Shown here piece by piece: positions 1 through 8,583 of a stretch of 64,000 nt of DNA. The position numbers and the translations under genes are program-made. Position 1 is the first letter of the stretch, and each line of letters starts with the position of its first letter. Below the pieces are notes generated by a model. The model did not search any database, was not told where the DNA came from, and worked only from the letters and a program-made list of their open reading frames with translations. The DNA comes from an uncultured Bacteroidia bacterium (lineage in GTDB: Bacteria; Bacteroidota; Bacteroidia; NS11-12g; UBA955): positions 557,673 to 621,672 of the forward strand of contig CALSPH010000001.1 in assembly GCA_943788195.1 (NCBI GenBank), given 5' to 3'.

Positions 1-1
1 C

Positions 2-76
2 GCTCCAAACAAATGGTTTCAAGTTAAAGCCTTGCAAAATTATTCTCCGGTTTTATCTCATTGGTTACGTTTATGA
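2..76 (+). CDS. C-terminal end of an upstream protein (partial)
   Basis: An open frame enters from the left edge and ends at TGA 74-76. Its last residues read ...NKWFQVKALQNYSPVLSHWL-RL. The stop overlaps the ATG of the next gene as ATGA (73-76), the usual sign of translational coupling in one operon. Only about 24 residues are visible, so no family can be named. A glycosyltransferase or other polysaccharide gene is a guess from the neighbour only. Confidence 0.5.
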   Translation, partial: APNKWFQVKALQNYSPVLSHWLRL

Positions 77-936
77 ATAAGCTGACGGTTATAACGTATG
101 TACATCGGAACGAGCAAAACTTAGATCGTTGTATCAAAGGGTTATTGGAACAAAAGACGGAGTTTAATTGGATTGTGCTTTGTTATAAAAAGATTGAAAA
201 TCTACCTAAAACAATACCCATCGACCAACTAATTCTGAAAGAAGAAATCACCAATAAAGCTGCAGCGTATAATTGGATTTTACCGCAAATACAATCGGAA
301 TTCATGGCCTATAATGATACGGACGATATATCCTTAAGTCAGCGATTTGAAATGCAAATGGCCTATTTGGAGCAACATCCCAGCATTGACATCTTGGGAA
401 CAGGCTTAATCATCGATGACTCCTATCAGGGATGGGACGTTTTTACGGAGGACAATCAAATCAAAGCATTTATGTTGATTAATAATCCAATGGTAAATTC
501 TTCTGTAATGCTTCGCAATAAAAGTGGAATATGGGGTAAGAAGGTGCGTTACGATGAGTCCTTAGATCGAGCCGAAGATTATCAATTTTGGTTGGATTGC
601 GCGAAGCAAAATTTAGGAATGGCAAACTTAACCACACCCCTTATCAGCTATAAAACCAATGCGAAGCGAAGTGCAAATGATACGGAATTGGTCTTATCGC
701 GAAGTATCCGCGAAAAGGCGTTTGGTTTGTTTGATTTGAATTTCAATGAGCTGGACTTGAATGCTGCTTATCATACATTCGCTGAGAAGGCTTCAACTCG
801 CTCGTCCAATAAAGTTAAATTTGAACATATTCTGATTCGAAATCATCCGAATAAGTCCTTGATGAAATCCGTTTTGAAAAGACACCGAAAACGATCAACG
901 ATTTGGAGTCGCATAAAGCACAGAATCATTGGATGA
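73..936 (+). CDS. Family 2 glycosyltransferase
   Basis: Probable GT-A fold glycosyltransferase that moves a sugar from a nucleotide-sugar donor onto a glycan or lipid acceptor at the cytoplasmic face of the membrane. The N-terminus (LTVITYVHRNEQNLDRCI) is the usual nucleotide-binding start. YNDTDDISLSQRFEMQ near residues 80-95 is the DxD-like metal/donor site followed by the R-x-E-x-Q helix, and AEDYQFWL near residue 170 matches the conserved ED acceptor motif. The track starts at TTG 61; ATG 73 is preferred because it overlaps the upstream stop as ATGA. About 287 residues is normal for a compact GT2 enzyme. Donor and acceptor cannot be read from sequence; the coupled upstream gene suggests a polysaccharide or glycoprotein locus extending to the left. 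Confidence 0.85.
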   Translation: MNKLTVITYVHRNEQNLDRCIKGLLEQKTEFNWIVLCYKKIENLPKTIPIDQLILKEEITNKAAAYNWILPQIQSEFMAYNDTDDISLSQRFEMQMAYLEQHPSIDILGTGLIIDDSYQGWDVFTEDNQIKAFMLINNPMVNSSVMLRNKSGIWGKKVRYDESLDRAEDYQFWLDCAKQNLGMANLTTPLISYKTNAKRSANDTELVLSRSIREKAFGLFDLNFNELDLNAAYHTFAEKASTRSSNKVKFEHILIRNHPNKSLMKSVLKRHRKRSTIWSRIKHRIIG

Positions 937-1013
937 TTGGTTTCAGTTCTTGTGTACCCGTTGAAAACATGTAATTCAAAATTCAAAAAAAATGGTTTGC
1001 TTTGAAAGACGCC

Positions 1014-2357
1014 ATGCGAATACACTTGATTTCGATAGGAGGTGCGGTAATGCACAATTTTGCACTTGCCCTGCATGATGTAGGACATCATGTTTCGGGC
1101 AGTGACGATGCTATTTTTGAGCCATCCAAGGGAAGATTAGATCAACATGGTTTATTACCTAAAGAAATGGGATGGGATGCAGCACGTATCACGGCTGATA
1201 TTGATTTTATTATTCTTGGTATGCATGCTAGACAAGACAACCCAGAACTGTTGAAAGCAAAGGAATTGGGATTGCCCATGTATAGTTTTCCAGCTTACAC
1301 TTTCGAACAATCCAAAGACCAGACAAGAATGGTGGTTGCGGGCAGTCACGGTAAAACAACAACAACGGGTATGCTCATGCATGTTTTTGATGCCCTTCAA
1401 AAGGAATTTGATTACCTAGTTGGATCGCAATTGGATGGCTACCAGCGTATGGTGCAGTTCTCTGATGCACCCATTATTCTGATAGAAGGAGATGAATACT
1501 TGAGTTCACCCTTAGATCTACGTCCCAAATTTTTGCATTACAAGCCTCAATTGGCTATGATTACGGGCATTGCTTGGGACCATATTAATGTTTTTCCTAC
1601 CTATGCCAATTATGTAGAGCAGTTTGAATTGTTTATGCGATCTATGCCTAAAGGTTCCGTATGCTTTTATAATCAAGACGATAAAGATTTGAATGCGCTA
1701 GCGATTACTCTTAAAGGTCAAATAGATGTAAACCTTAAACCTTATGGAATCCTGCCCTATTCTACCGCCAAGGAAGGGATTGTCATTCACTTTGAGGGAA
1801 AGGATTATCCCATGCCGTGGTTTGGGAAACACAATGTGTCCAATGTGACGGGGGCGATGTTGATGGCTAAAGAATATGGCATAAGCCATGTCGATTTTAT
1901 ACAATCCATGCAAAGTTTTGGAGGTACTGCAAGAAGGCTTGAAACCCTTTATGAAGACTCCAATTTGACCGTGATACGCGATTTTGCGCATTCACCAAGC
2001 AAGTTAAAAGCTACTGCAGAAGCGGTTAAAGAGCAATATCCAAATAGAAACGTCATTGCAGTTTTTGAATTACACACATTCAGTAGTTTGCAAAAGGATT
2101 TTCTACCCCATTATTCCGATTGCATGGCAAAAGCAGATCAGGCGATGGTTTATGTAGATCATCATGTATTTGAATTGAAGAAAATGCCCTCATTGGAAGC
2201 CTCAGCGATTAAAAGCGGGTTTGGTTCACCCATTCAAGTGCTCAACTCAAAACAGGCACTCATCGATGCAATAAAATCAAGCGATCTAGGAAATACGGTG
2301 TTGCTTTTGATGTCATCCGGGTCATTCAGTGATTTAGCTTTGGATGAAATTATCTAA
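1014..2357 (+). CDS. mpl: UDP-N-acetylmuramate:L-Ala-gamma-D-Glu-meso-DAP ligase
   Basis: Murein tripeptide ligase that attaches recycled L-Ala-D-Glu-DAP to UDP-MurNAc using ATP, in the cytoplasm. The protein begins MRIHLISIGGAVMHNFA, an N-terminal Rossmann-like domain typical of Mpl/MurC. The Mur-ligase ATP loop GSHGKTTTTG lies near residue 110, the EGDEY metal/phosphate segment near 158, the IAWDHINVFPTY segment just after 180, and DFAHSPSKL of the C-terminal domain near 323. At about 447 residues it fits Mpl (MurC is similar in length, but GSHGKTTTT with EGDEY and DFAHSP is the Mpl pattern). The track's TTG start at 1002 adds four residues; ATG 1014 matches the family N-terminus. It overlaps yraN by one base (TAATG), so the two are probably co-transcribed. 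Confidence 0.9.
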   Translation: MRIHLISIGGAVMHNFALALHDVGHHVSGSDDAIFEPSKGRLDQHGLLPKEMGWDAARITADIDFIILGMHARQDNPELLKAKELGLPMYSFPAYTFEQSKDQTRMVVAGSHGKTTTTGMLMHVFDALQKEFDYLVGSQLDGYQRMVQFSDAPIILIEGDEYLSSPLDLRPKFLHYKPQLAMITGIAWDHINVFPTYANYVEQFELFMRSMPKGSVCFYNQDDKDLNALAITLKGQIDVNLKPYGILPYSTAKEGIVIHFEGKDYPMPWFGKHNVSNVTGAMLMAKEYGISHVDFIQSMQSFGGTARRLETLYEDSNLTVIRDFAHSPSKLKATAEAVKEQYPNRNVIAVFELHTFSSLQKDFLPHYSDCMAKADQAMVYVDHHVFELKKMPSLEASAIKSGFGSPIQVLNSKQALIDAIKSSDLGNTVLLLMSSGSFSDLALDEII

Positions 2358-2728
2358 TGACTAAAAATCAACATATTCAGGATGGTGACTGGGGAGAACA
2401 AGTGGCGACTGAATACCTAGAGAATATGGGTTATGCCGTGTTGTACCGCAATTGGAGATATAAGAAAGCTGAGGTAGATATTATTTGTGTAAATCAGGAA
2501 AAGTTGGTTTTTGTTGAGGTGAAATATCGAAAAACGGATTACTTCGGGGAACCGGAGAATGCGATTTCAGATGAGAAAATTAGGAAATTGCAAGAGGCCG
2601 CAGAAGGTTTTATGGATCAATATCCGAAGTTTGATGAAATCCTATTTGATATCATAAGCATCGTTGGCCCAAGAAAGGATGCTAAATTAACGCATTTTAA
2701 AGATGCATTTTTCCCTTTTGGGGAGTAA
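2357..2728 (+). CDS. yraN: UPF0102 family nuclease-like protein YraN
   Basis: Small protein of the YraN/UPF0102 family, which has a restriction-endonuclease-like fold; its biological role is unsettled. The diagnostic block is WGEQVATEYLENMGY near the N-terminus, then AEVDIICV and VFVEVKYR near residues 37-55, supplying the D-(x)n-E-x-K set expected of a PD-(D/E)xK nuclease core. Length (123 aa) is normal. The start overlaps the mpl stop by one base, so translation is probably coupled. It is followed after 8 bases by a convergent gene on the other strand. Confidence 0.88.
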   Translation: MTKNQHIQDGDWGEQVATEYLENMGYAVLYRNWRYKKAEVDIICVNQEKLVFVEVKYRKTDYFGEPENAISDEKIRKLQEAAEGFMDQYPKFDEILFDIISIVGPRKDAKLTHFKDAFFPFGE

Positions 2729-2736
2729 TAAAGAGC

Positions 2737-3537
2737 TTAGTTGGTCTTTTTAAATGCGTTTAATAAGATTCGCTTAAGTAACCATGGAGCAAACTTATGA
2801 ACCAAGTAGGTTGTCTTTCCAATAGGAGAGAACACTGATTTATTGGTTCGGTTTTCAACCATTTTCATGAGCCTCAGAGCCACTTTAGATACCGGTTCTT
2901 GTTTTACATTTGAGCGGTTGGGAAGTGAAACAGAATTGCCGTCTCGGTCTAAAAACTTTTTCTCGGGGTCATTTTCAGTGAACCCCACATAGGCCAAACC
3001 AATATGGACTTCCTTGTCATGCAATTCAATGCGCAATGATTCTGTGATTCCTTTGAGTGCCATTTTAGAGCTTGAGTATGCAGAATACCCTCCAATTCCA
3101 TGGATTCCTGCTACACTGCCAATGAATAATACAGAACCTTTGGTTTCAATCAAGGCGGGCAATGCTGCCTTTGTCATAAAAACAGTACCCATCACATTTA
3201 CATTAAAAATGGATTGAAAAACGGAAGGGTCAATGTCTTGAATCATGGTTTGTGATGCCAAACCTGCATTGTTTATCAAGACGTCAATTTTGCCATATTG
3301 AGTAAGTGTTTGCACAATAATTTGCTGGCAGTCTTCATACTTGGAAACATCACCAACCACACCAAACACCTCTTTGCCTTCACTTTTCATGGATTCAACG
3401 GCCTTATTCAATCGAGTCTCATTACGTGCATTTAATACAACTTTGCCTTCTAATGCGGTTATTTGTTCAGCAATATTTCTCCCAATTCCGATACTGGAAC
3501 CCGTAATAATCACTACTTTATTCTTCCAAAAACTCAT
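2737..3537 (-). CDS. Short-chain dehydrogenase/reductase
   Basis: Classical SDR oxidoreductase binding NAD(P)H. The cofactor motif TGSSIGIG lies at residues 12-19, NNAG near 90, a serine in FIGSVAG near 140, and the catalytic YSAYSSSK (YxxxK) near 155. Length (266 aa) is typical. The C-terminal tail after residue 200 is long and basic (WLLKRILLNAFKKTN), which may touch the membrane. Its start codon directly follows the stop of the epimerase gene (TAAATG), so the two reductases form an operon read from 4512 to 2737. The substrate is unknown. Confidence 0.85.
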   Translation of the reverse strand: MSFWKNKVVIITGSSIGIGRNIAEQITALEGKVVLNARNETRLNKAVESMKSEGKEVFGVVGDVSKYEDCQQIIVQTLTQYGKIDVLINNAGLASQTMIQDIDPSVFQSIFNVNVMGTVFMTKAALPALIETKGSVLFIGSVAGIHGIGGYSAYSSSKMALKGITESLRIELHDKEVHIGLAYVGFTENDPEKKFLDRDGNSVSLPNRSNVKQEPVSKVALRLMKMVENRTNKSVFSPIGKTTYLVHKFAPWLLKRILLNAFKKTN

Positions 3538-4512
3538 TTATACGTAGTCATTTTCTTTAAACCAATCATAGCATTTTTGTATGGCCAAATCGATAGAAGT
3601 TTGTGGCATATTCAGTTCTTTTATGGCTCTACTGCTGTCCATAAACTGATCTACACAAGATATTCTAGCAACCTCCTTACTGATCAAGGGAGGTTTCTTG
3701 GTTAATTGGGCAATTGCACTTCCAAACCATCCACTCAATAAGATAAGTGCATTCGGCATTTTAATACTTGGAGCTGGCATCCCCACAATTTTAGAAACTT
3801 TATCAAAGTATTCCTTATAACTCATGTTTACTCCGCCTGCAACAAAATAATCTCCATCAATCGTAGATTCTAGTCCATTTACAATAGCATGGGCCACATC
3901 ATTTACATACACAAAGTTTCGCCCTCCACCCGAATAGAATTTTAATTTTCCTTTGGCTAAAGTTTGAATCAATTTGCCAGAACTGGGCAAAGAATCATAC
4001 GCACCAATCATAAAAGTCGGAAGAATGGCAATACTACTTAAGCCATTTTTTTTAGAAGCTTCCATTACTAAATTCAGTGCGGTATGTTTTGAATCGATAT
4101 AGTCTAATCCAAATTTTTGACCGGGGAAATCATATTTTGAACCTTCAGACTTGGGGGTGTTTACTGAACTTCCTGAACCGATGTAGACAAACCGCTTAAT
4201 ATTGCTTTCCAAAGCGGATTTGATCATGTTTTGGGTTCCTTCAATATTTACCTTGTTAACCATTTCAGAACGAGCTGGCCAAACGCTTGTATTGGCTGCT
4301 GCATGTATGACAGCATCGCACTCTTGCATGGGTGTTAAAAGGGTTTCTGGTTTAAGGATATCTCCTTTAAATTGGGTGATGTTTAGCCCATCTAAACTGG
4401 TTGAATTGCTTGAAGGGTGCAATAAAACGGATACTTGATGATTCTTTTCTATAAGTAGGCGGACTAAATTACTACCAAGCAATCCATCAGCACCTGTTAC
4501 TAATACTTTCAA
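3538..4512 (-). CDS. NAD-dependent epimerase/dehydratase family protein
   Basis: Extended SDR. The N-terminus MKVLVTGADGLLGSNLVRLL carries the TGxxGxxG dinucleotide site; HAAANTSVW near residue 70 and YIDSKHTA (YxxxK) near 145 complete the catalytic set. Length (324 aa) is standard. Overall shape is closest to the dihydroflavonol-reductase-like / hopanoid-associated sugar epimerase branch, but the substrate cannot be fixed. It is the first gene of a two-gene operon with the SDR directly downstream (zero gap) and is divergent from the acetyltransferase at 4595. Confidence 0.82.
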   Translation of the reverse strand: MKVLVTGADGLLGSNLVRLLIEKNHQVSVLLHPSSNSTSLDGLNITQFKGDILKPETLLTPMQECDAVIHAAANTSVWPARSEMVNKVNIEGTQNMIKSALESNIKRFVYIGSGSSVNTPKSEGSKYDFPGQKFGLDYIDSKHTALNLVMEASKKNGLSSIAILPTFMIGAYDSLPSSGKLIQTLAKGKLKFYSGGGRNFVYVNDVAHAIVNGLESTIDGDYFVAGGVNMSYKEYFDKVSKIVGMPAPSIKMPNALILLSGWFGSAIAQLTKKPPLISKEVARISCVDQFMDSSRAIKELNMPQTSIDLAIQKCYDWFKENDYV

Positions 4513-4550
4513 GGGGGCGAAGATAAAAGGATTAAATGAGCTTTCTACTC

Positions 4551-4581
4551 TTGGTGGTCCACATTCAACCCATTACCTTTG
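4551..4581 (+). promoter_or_regulatory. Bacteroidota sigma-A promoter for the N-acetyltransferase
   Basis: A -7 element TACCTTTG (4574-4581, consensus TAnnTTTG) is preceded by TTG at 4551-4553, 20 bases upstream, which fits the Bacteroidota -33/-7 promoter arrangement. The ATG lies 13 bases beyond the -7 element, implying a very short leader. It sits in the gap between divergent genes. Confidence 0.55.
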
Positions 4582-4594
4582 TATTTCGTAATCT

Positions 4595-5179
4595 ATGCAG
4601 GAATTAACACCATATTTTGCACATGAAACCGCTGTAATTGATGCAGGTTGTAAAATTGGCAACGGCACTAAAATTTGGCATTTCAGCCATATCATGCCCA
4701 ATTGTGTGATTGGAGAAGGCTGTAATATTGGCCAAAATGTAGTGGTTTCACCTGAAGTTGTTTTAGGCAAGAATGTAAAAATTCAAAATAACGTGAGCAT
4801 TTATTCTGGGGTAACTTGTGATGATGATGTGTTTCTTGGCCCAAGCATGGTATTTACCAACATTACCAACCCGCGTTCTGCAATTATTCGCAGAGGCGAG
4901 TATTCTAAAACTCATGTGGGCAAAGGGGCAAGTATTGGTGCAAACGCAACCATTGTTTGTGGACATGACATAGGACCTTTTGCCTTTATTGGAGCGGGTG
5001 CAGTGGTTACTCGAACCGTGCCAGCGTATGCTTTGGTGGTAGGCAATCCAGCCAAGCAAATGGGTTGGATGAGTGAATTTGGCCATCGATTGAATTTTGA
5101 TGATACGGGTAAGGCACTTTGCGAAGAAAGCGGAGAGGCCTATTTACTTGAAGGAGATTTGGTCCGTAAATTACAGTAG
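4595..5179 (+). CDS. Left-handed beta-helix N-acetyltransferase (WbpD/WlbB type)
   Basis: Hexapeptide-repeat acyltransferase, most likely acetylating the 3-amino group of a UDP-2-acetamido-3-amino sugar used for O-antigen or capsule. The protein opens with YFAHETAVIDAGCKIGNG and continues with regular [IV]-G-x4 turns (CVIGEGCNIGQN, VVLGKNVKIQN, HVGKGASIGANATIVCG). The conserved loop FTNITNPRSAI and the closing AYALVVGNPAKQMGW are typical of the WbpD/WlbB subgroup. 194 residues is the usual length. A good -33/-7 promoter lies just upstream. It would fit a surface polysaccharide pathway with the epimerase and glycosyltransferase nearby, although aminosugar oxidase and transaminase partners are not in this window. 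Confidence 0.8.
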   Translation: MQELTPYFAHETAVIDAGCKIGNGTKIWHFSHIMPNCVIGEGCNIGQNVVVSPEVVLGKNVKIQNNVSIYSGVTCDDDVFLGPSMVFTNITNPRSAIIRRGEYSKTHVGKGASIGANATIVCGHDIGPFAFIGAGAVVTRTVPAYALVVGNPAKQMGWMSEFGHRLNFDDTGKALCEESGEAYLLEGDLVRKLQ

Positions 5180-5185
5180 TCTCGA

Positions 5186-6031
5186 TTAAGGTTTTGCACG
5201 AAGCCGAATATCCAGGGCTCGTATAATTTTCTTCTTAGCAGGGTTTCTTAATGCATGTCGAATAACCCATTTTAATTCTTTAGAGGCATCTGTGAGCCAA
5301 TTTTCACAAAGGTCTAAGGCTAAGTCCATATGATCTTTTGCAATATCGCCTAGATGATTTGCTACACTTCTTCTCACATATAAATCGGGGTCATTCTTGA
5401 GCAATTCGAGTATTGGAAGGGAAGGGCTAGGGTCCTTAGCCAAATCAACCAACTTACTTGCCCAGGGTAAGCGTGGTCGTGTTCCTTCAGAACAGAGTCT
5501 TCTAACGTGAGGGTCTGGGTCATTCATCCACAGATAAAGCTGGTCAAATGTCCGCTTCGGTTGATTCGCTATAAAGGCGCGGATTGAAAATTCAGCTGTA
5601 AATCGTTTGGTTAGTTCATATTGGGCCCGCATGGAGATGTCAAAAGGATCTTTCTGGTTATTATAACTTATGTCTAATCCATATCGTTCAATAAAGCTAA
5701 TATGTGGCATATAAAACATTCCTGATAATCCTAAATCAGTTGTTTGGCTTAAAGGGGGTGTTAATGAAGCCAGCAGAATTCCTATTGCTTCTGTATAGTA
5801 ATTTGGCAAATGGTTTTTTAGCACTGCTGCAATATGATATCCCCGGTCTTTTAAAGCCAATTCTTCAATCCCGTTCATGCAATCCTTTTCAAATGCTTCT
5901 GCATCAAATGTGGCATGGACCATTTTCAAGTTTAACCCCAATTGGCTCACTGCACCTAAGTCTAAGACCAATTTTAGTGGAACCCCTTTTTGGATGGATG
6001 CGGGTGCTGCTGGTAATTTGGGTTCTGACAT
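5186..6031 (-). CDS. DNA alkylation repair protein (HEAT-repeat, AlkC/AlkD-like)
   Basis: Probable alkylpurine DNA glycosylase made of HEAT-like helical repeats. Visible repeats include YLWMNDPDPHVRRLCSEGTR and LKNDPDLYVRRSVANHLGDI in the C-terminal half; both show the D-P-x-x-x-V-R-R core. The N-terminal half (KGVPLKLVLDLGAVSQLGL, F.KDCMNGIEELALKDRGYHIA) matches the AlkC-like arrangement better than AlkD. RAFIANQPKRTF is a conserved linker. 281 residues is normal. Convergent with the acetyltransferase (6-base gap). The DUF1801 gene lies 15 bases upstream on the same strand, so it may be the last gene of the DEAD helicase - DUF1801 - repair operon. Confidence 0.75.
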   Translation of the reverse strand: MSEPKLPAAPASIQKGVPLKLVLDLGAVSQLGLNLKMVHATFDAEAFEKDCMNGIEELALKDRGYHIAAVLKNHLPNYYTEAIGILLASLTPPLSQTTDLGLSGMFYMPHISFIERYGLDISYNNQKDPFDISMRAQYELTKRFTAEFSIRAFIANQPKRTFDQLYLWMNDPDPHVRRLCSEGTRPRLPWASKLVDLAKDPSPSLPILELLKNDPDLYVRRSVANHLGDIAKDHMDLALDLCENWLTDASKELKWVIRHALRNPAKKKIIRALDIRLRAKP

Positions 6032-6046
6032 ATGTTTTTTTCGTTG

Positions 6047-6412
6047 TCACTTAACTGGGATTGTCCCATTACGATATAAATCCAGGGCCTCATTAAATAG
6101 TTGCTGGATGGTTTCAATGGGTAAATCCTGGTTCGCCGGTACCGGTAGCGTTTTCATTCGCTTTCTGGAACCTGCTTCCAGCATCGGATGGTCTAAGTTA
6201 TTTCCTTCTACAAAAAGGATATATGGTTCCTGTGATTTTTTGTCTATCCAGAGGTAACAAAACATTTTGTTTTTGAAACAAAAGCAAGGCATTCCATATT
6301 TCCGGGTTTCGGTAACATGGCAGTCTGTGTTGAGGATTATATCCCGTAAGGTGAGTAAACAGCTCTTGTTTGGCTCGGTCAAGTTCAAGTAGAATTGCGC
6401 TAAATCGTGCAT
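6047..6412 (-). CDS. DUF1801-like small protein
   Basis: Small soluble protein resembling the DUF1801/YdhG family: a helical N-terminus (LTEPNKSCLLTLRDIILN), the TETRKYGMPCFCFKNKMFCYLWIDKK core and a C-terminal helix. Biochemical function is unknown. The track starts at 6433 inside the upstream gene; ATG 6412 (MHDLAQFYLNL) is preferred because it lies four bases after the helicase stop and fits the usual family N-terminus. Likely co-transcribed with the helicase. Confidence 0.65.
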   Translation of the reverse strand: MHDLAQFYLNLTEPNKSCLLTLRDIILNTDCHVTETRKYGMPCFCFKNKMFCYLWIDKKSQEPYILFVEGNNLDHPMLEAGSRKRMKTLPVPANQDLPIETIQQLFNEALDLYRNGTIPVK

Positions 6413-6416
6413 TTTT

Positions 6417-7568
6417 TTATGCGTTTCCTGCAATGATTTCCAAGGTTTGGTTCTTATCCTTTAGCGGCACACTTTTTTTCATTTTTTTTTGAATCACTTT
6501 AAAATGATGTTCGTCTTCAGGAGTAACAAGGGTCAGTGCTTCACCCGGGTTTTCCGCTCTTCCGGTTCTGCCAATGCGATGCACAAAATCTTTGGGGGAT
6601 CGTGGCAATTCATAGTTAATCACAAAAGGCAAGAATTGAATATCAATTCCCCTGGCCAATAAATCTGTTGCAACCAGAACCCTTAGCTTACCCAATTTAA
6701 AATGATGAAGTGCATCGGTTCTAGAATGCTGACTCTTTTTACTATGCACCGCGCGTGCTTGAATGTTATGTTTATTCAATTTGTCGGCAACTAAATCGGC
6801 TTGATAAATAGATGAAGTGAAAATCAACACTTGCTCCATTTTCCGATGTGAGATCAGAGCACGTAATAATGGCCCTTTTTGTTCTGGGCTAACAGCATAC
6901 GCAGTTTGCTGAATTAAATCAATATGACTCTCTTCGGGGAGAATATTAATGACCAATGGATCCTGTAAAAGTGCATTTTGCACATCTTCAATTTTTGGGC
7001 TTAACGTGGCCGAAAACAGCAAATTTTGACGTTTTTTGGGCAAAAAAGTGAATATTTCGTCCATTTCTTCCTTAAATCCGCGATTTAGCATTTTGTCTGC
7101 TTCGTCTAAAACAAGTGTTTTTACAGCCGAAAGATGCACCGCATTGGATTGAATTAAATCGAGCAATCTTCCTGGAGTTGCCACCAAAATCCGAACATTA
7201 TTCATGGCCAATCGTTGCACATTAATAGAAACGCCACCATGTACCGCGATACACTTGCAGCGTGAAGGTACGGCAATCGCAAATTGCTTAAAAACGTCCG
7301 ATACTTGAAGGGCCAATTCACGCGTGGGAACCAAAACTAAAACACTCACATGTCTTGCCTTTGGAACCGGTATGCTTTCCATATTTGCAAGTATGGGCAG
7401 TACATAACTGGCTGTTTTACCCGAGCCGGTTTGGGCAATGCCCATCAAATCCTTTTTAGCAAGAATAGTCGGAATGGCCTGTTCTTGAATGGGGTATGGA
7501 TCGGTATAATGCTGCTTAGTTAAGACATTCAGCAAATATTCGGGAAGATTCAAATGAGCGAAGGACAT
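6417..7568 (-). CDS. DEAD-box ATP-dependent RNA helicase (RhlE-like)
   Basis: RNA helicase that remodels structured RNA using ATP. All core motifs are present: Q-motif region YPIQEQAIP, motif I AQTGSGKT (residues 45-52), Ia PTRELA, Ib TPGR, II DEAD near 150, III SAT, then in domain 2 IFTSSIYQADLVAD, LVATDLLARGIDI and HRIGRTGR. The protein stops soon after the core (383 aa), with no long basic tail, so it resembles a short RhlE/DbpA-type enzyme. ATG 7568 (MSFAHLNLPEYLL) is chosen over the track start 7592 because the family begins with this F-x-x-L-x-L segment. CAAAGGTA at 7590-7597 is a -7 element (TACCTTTG) on this strand, consistent with that start. Confidence 0.9.
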   Translation of the reverse strand: MSFAHLNLPEYLLNVLTKQHYTDPYPIQEQAIPTILAKKDLMGIAQTGSGKTASYVLPILANMESIPVPKARHVSVLVLVPTRELALQVSDVFKQFAIAVPSRCKCIAVHGGVSINVQRLAMNNVRILVATPGRLLDLIQSNAVHLSAVKTLVLDEADKMLNRGFKEEMDEIFTFLPKKRQNLLFSATLSPKIEDVQNALLQDPLVINILPEESHIDLIQQTAYAVSPEQKGPLLRALISHRKMEQVLIFTSSIYQADLVADKLNKHNIQARAVHSKKSQHSRTDALHHFKLGKLRVLVATDLLARGIDIQFLPFVINYELPRSPKDFVHRIGRTGRAENPGEALTLVTPEDEHHFKVIQKKMKKSVPLKDKNQTLEIIAGNA

Positions 7569-7589
7569 GTATTCTTTTTGGATGCCCAG

Positions 7590-7597
7590 CAAAGGTA
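7590..7597 (-). promoter_or_regulatory. -7 promoter element of the DEAD-box helicase
   Basis: Read on the minus strand this is TACCTTTG, a match to the Bacteroidota TAnnTTTG -7 box, 21 bases before ATG 7568. A TTG lies further upstream at 7612-7614 but the 14-base spacing is shorter than usual, so the -33 half is uncertain. Confidence 0.4.
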
Positions 7598-7704
7598 AGC
7601 GGAATTAAGGTCAATTGAAGATTCGGTTTACCGATCTTTTGGAAGTTATAAAATACTGCTCGTCATTAAGTTTTCGATGTCATTTAAATTCATAACTGAA
7701 TTAA

Positions 7705-8583
7705 CTATTCATATATGGACCTTTCAACTTTATTTTTTATTCCGGGGATAGTCTGTAGATATTCGAATATGGACTCGGCCTCCATATCGGAGAGTTGTGT
7801 ATAGGGCATCATCGGGTATTGTAGTGCTTTTTCGCCTTTTTTCATGCCGTATTTAACTGCATTTACAAACTCCTCTTTGGTCCAAGATCCGATACCTGTT
7901 TCATTGTCCGGAGTTAAATTTGGGGTTAACATTATTCTGCCTTGTAAATCTAATGGCTTATTCCCTCCAGCAAAATAACCTTTGCTCAATTCGGGTGCTA
8001 AGAAATTATTGGTTTTAAAATCAGCGGAGTGACAAGAGAAACAGTCCAAGTTTTGCGCTAAATACTTCCCAAGTTCAACTTTATTATTCGTATCCGGCAT
8101 TTCAATTTTTTCTGAAGGGAAAGTGAATGGTTTAAATGCGACACGACAGAGAATTTTTGTTAATAAGGAGGGGTCAGATGGGGTGTCTGGGCTATCGTCT
8201 GGTGTTACCATGGAGTTATTCGATTGTAAAAAGGATAAAATTGCATTAATATCCTCATCGGCCATTTTTGGCAATTTGGCCATATATGGAGGGCTATATT
8301 GACCATTTTTTTTGATCCCGGTTCTTAATAGATACACTAGTTCACCCGCAGTCCAATTTCCAATCCCATGTTCCTTATCTTGTGTGATGTTTTGAGAGTA
8401 TATTTTACCGAATTCAAGAGGTGCGTCTAACATTCTTTTACCGGTTAGTTTCTTTGTTTCCTCGTTCATATGGCAATTGGCGCATAGCATCATGGTTAAC
8501 TTCTTGCCTCTAGCAATTGATTCGGGGGTGCTTTTTACTTGAAAATTAATTTCCTTAACCTCATAAGAGGGGATGTCTGACAT
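7705..8583 (-). CDS. Membrane-anchored dihaem cytochrome c (start displaced by a frameshift)
   Basis: Periplasmic c-type cytochrome with two haem-binding sites, CANCH (residues 34-38) and CFSCH (181-185), in two similar domains, each with a W-T-x-x-E helix (IGNWTAGELVYLL; IGSWTKEEFVNAV) and a distal methionine candidate (YMAKLPKMADEDI; YPMMPYTQLSD). It probably shuttles electrons from a dehydrogenase. The ORF begins at MSDIPSYEV, but the same frame upstream encodes KILKKLAIGIVSLIALIGITLLYIG, an evident N-terminal membrane anchor, with no start codon in that frame. An ATG at 8661-8663 followed by six A's is one base out of frame with it; one more A would give MKKILKKLAIG. So the real gene probably spans 7705-8663 and is frameshifted, or translated by slippage. 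Confidence 0.75.
   Translation of the reverse strand: MSDIPSYEVKEINFQVKSTPESIARGKKLTMMLCANCHMNEETKKLTGKRMLDAPLEFGKIYSQNITQDKEHGIGNWTAGELVYLLRTGIKKNGQYSPPYMAKLPKMADEDINAILSFLQSNNSMVTPDDSPDTPSDPSLLTKILCRVAFKPFTFPSEKIEMPDTNNKVELGKYLAQNLDCFSCHSADFKTNNFLAPELSKGYFAGGNKPLDLQGRIMLTPNLTPDNETGIGSWTKEEFVNAVKYGMKKGEKALQYPMMPYTQLSDMEAESIFEYLQTIPGIKNKVERSIYE

Noticed and set aside
61-72. TTG 61 as start of the first glycosyltransferase
   Set aside because: ATG 73 overlaps the upstream stop as ATGA and directly precedes the conserved strand; the extra four residues have no support.
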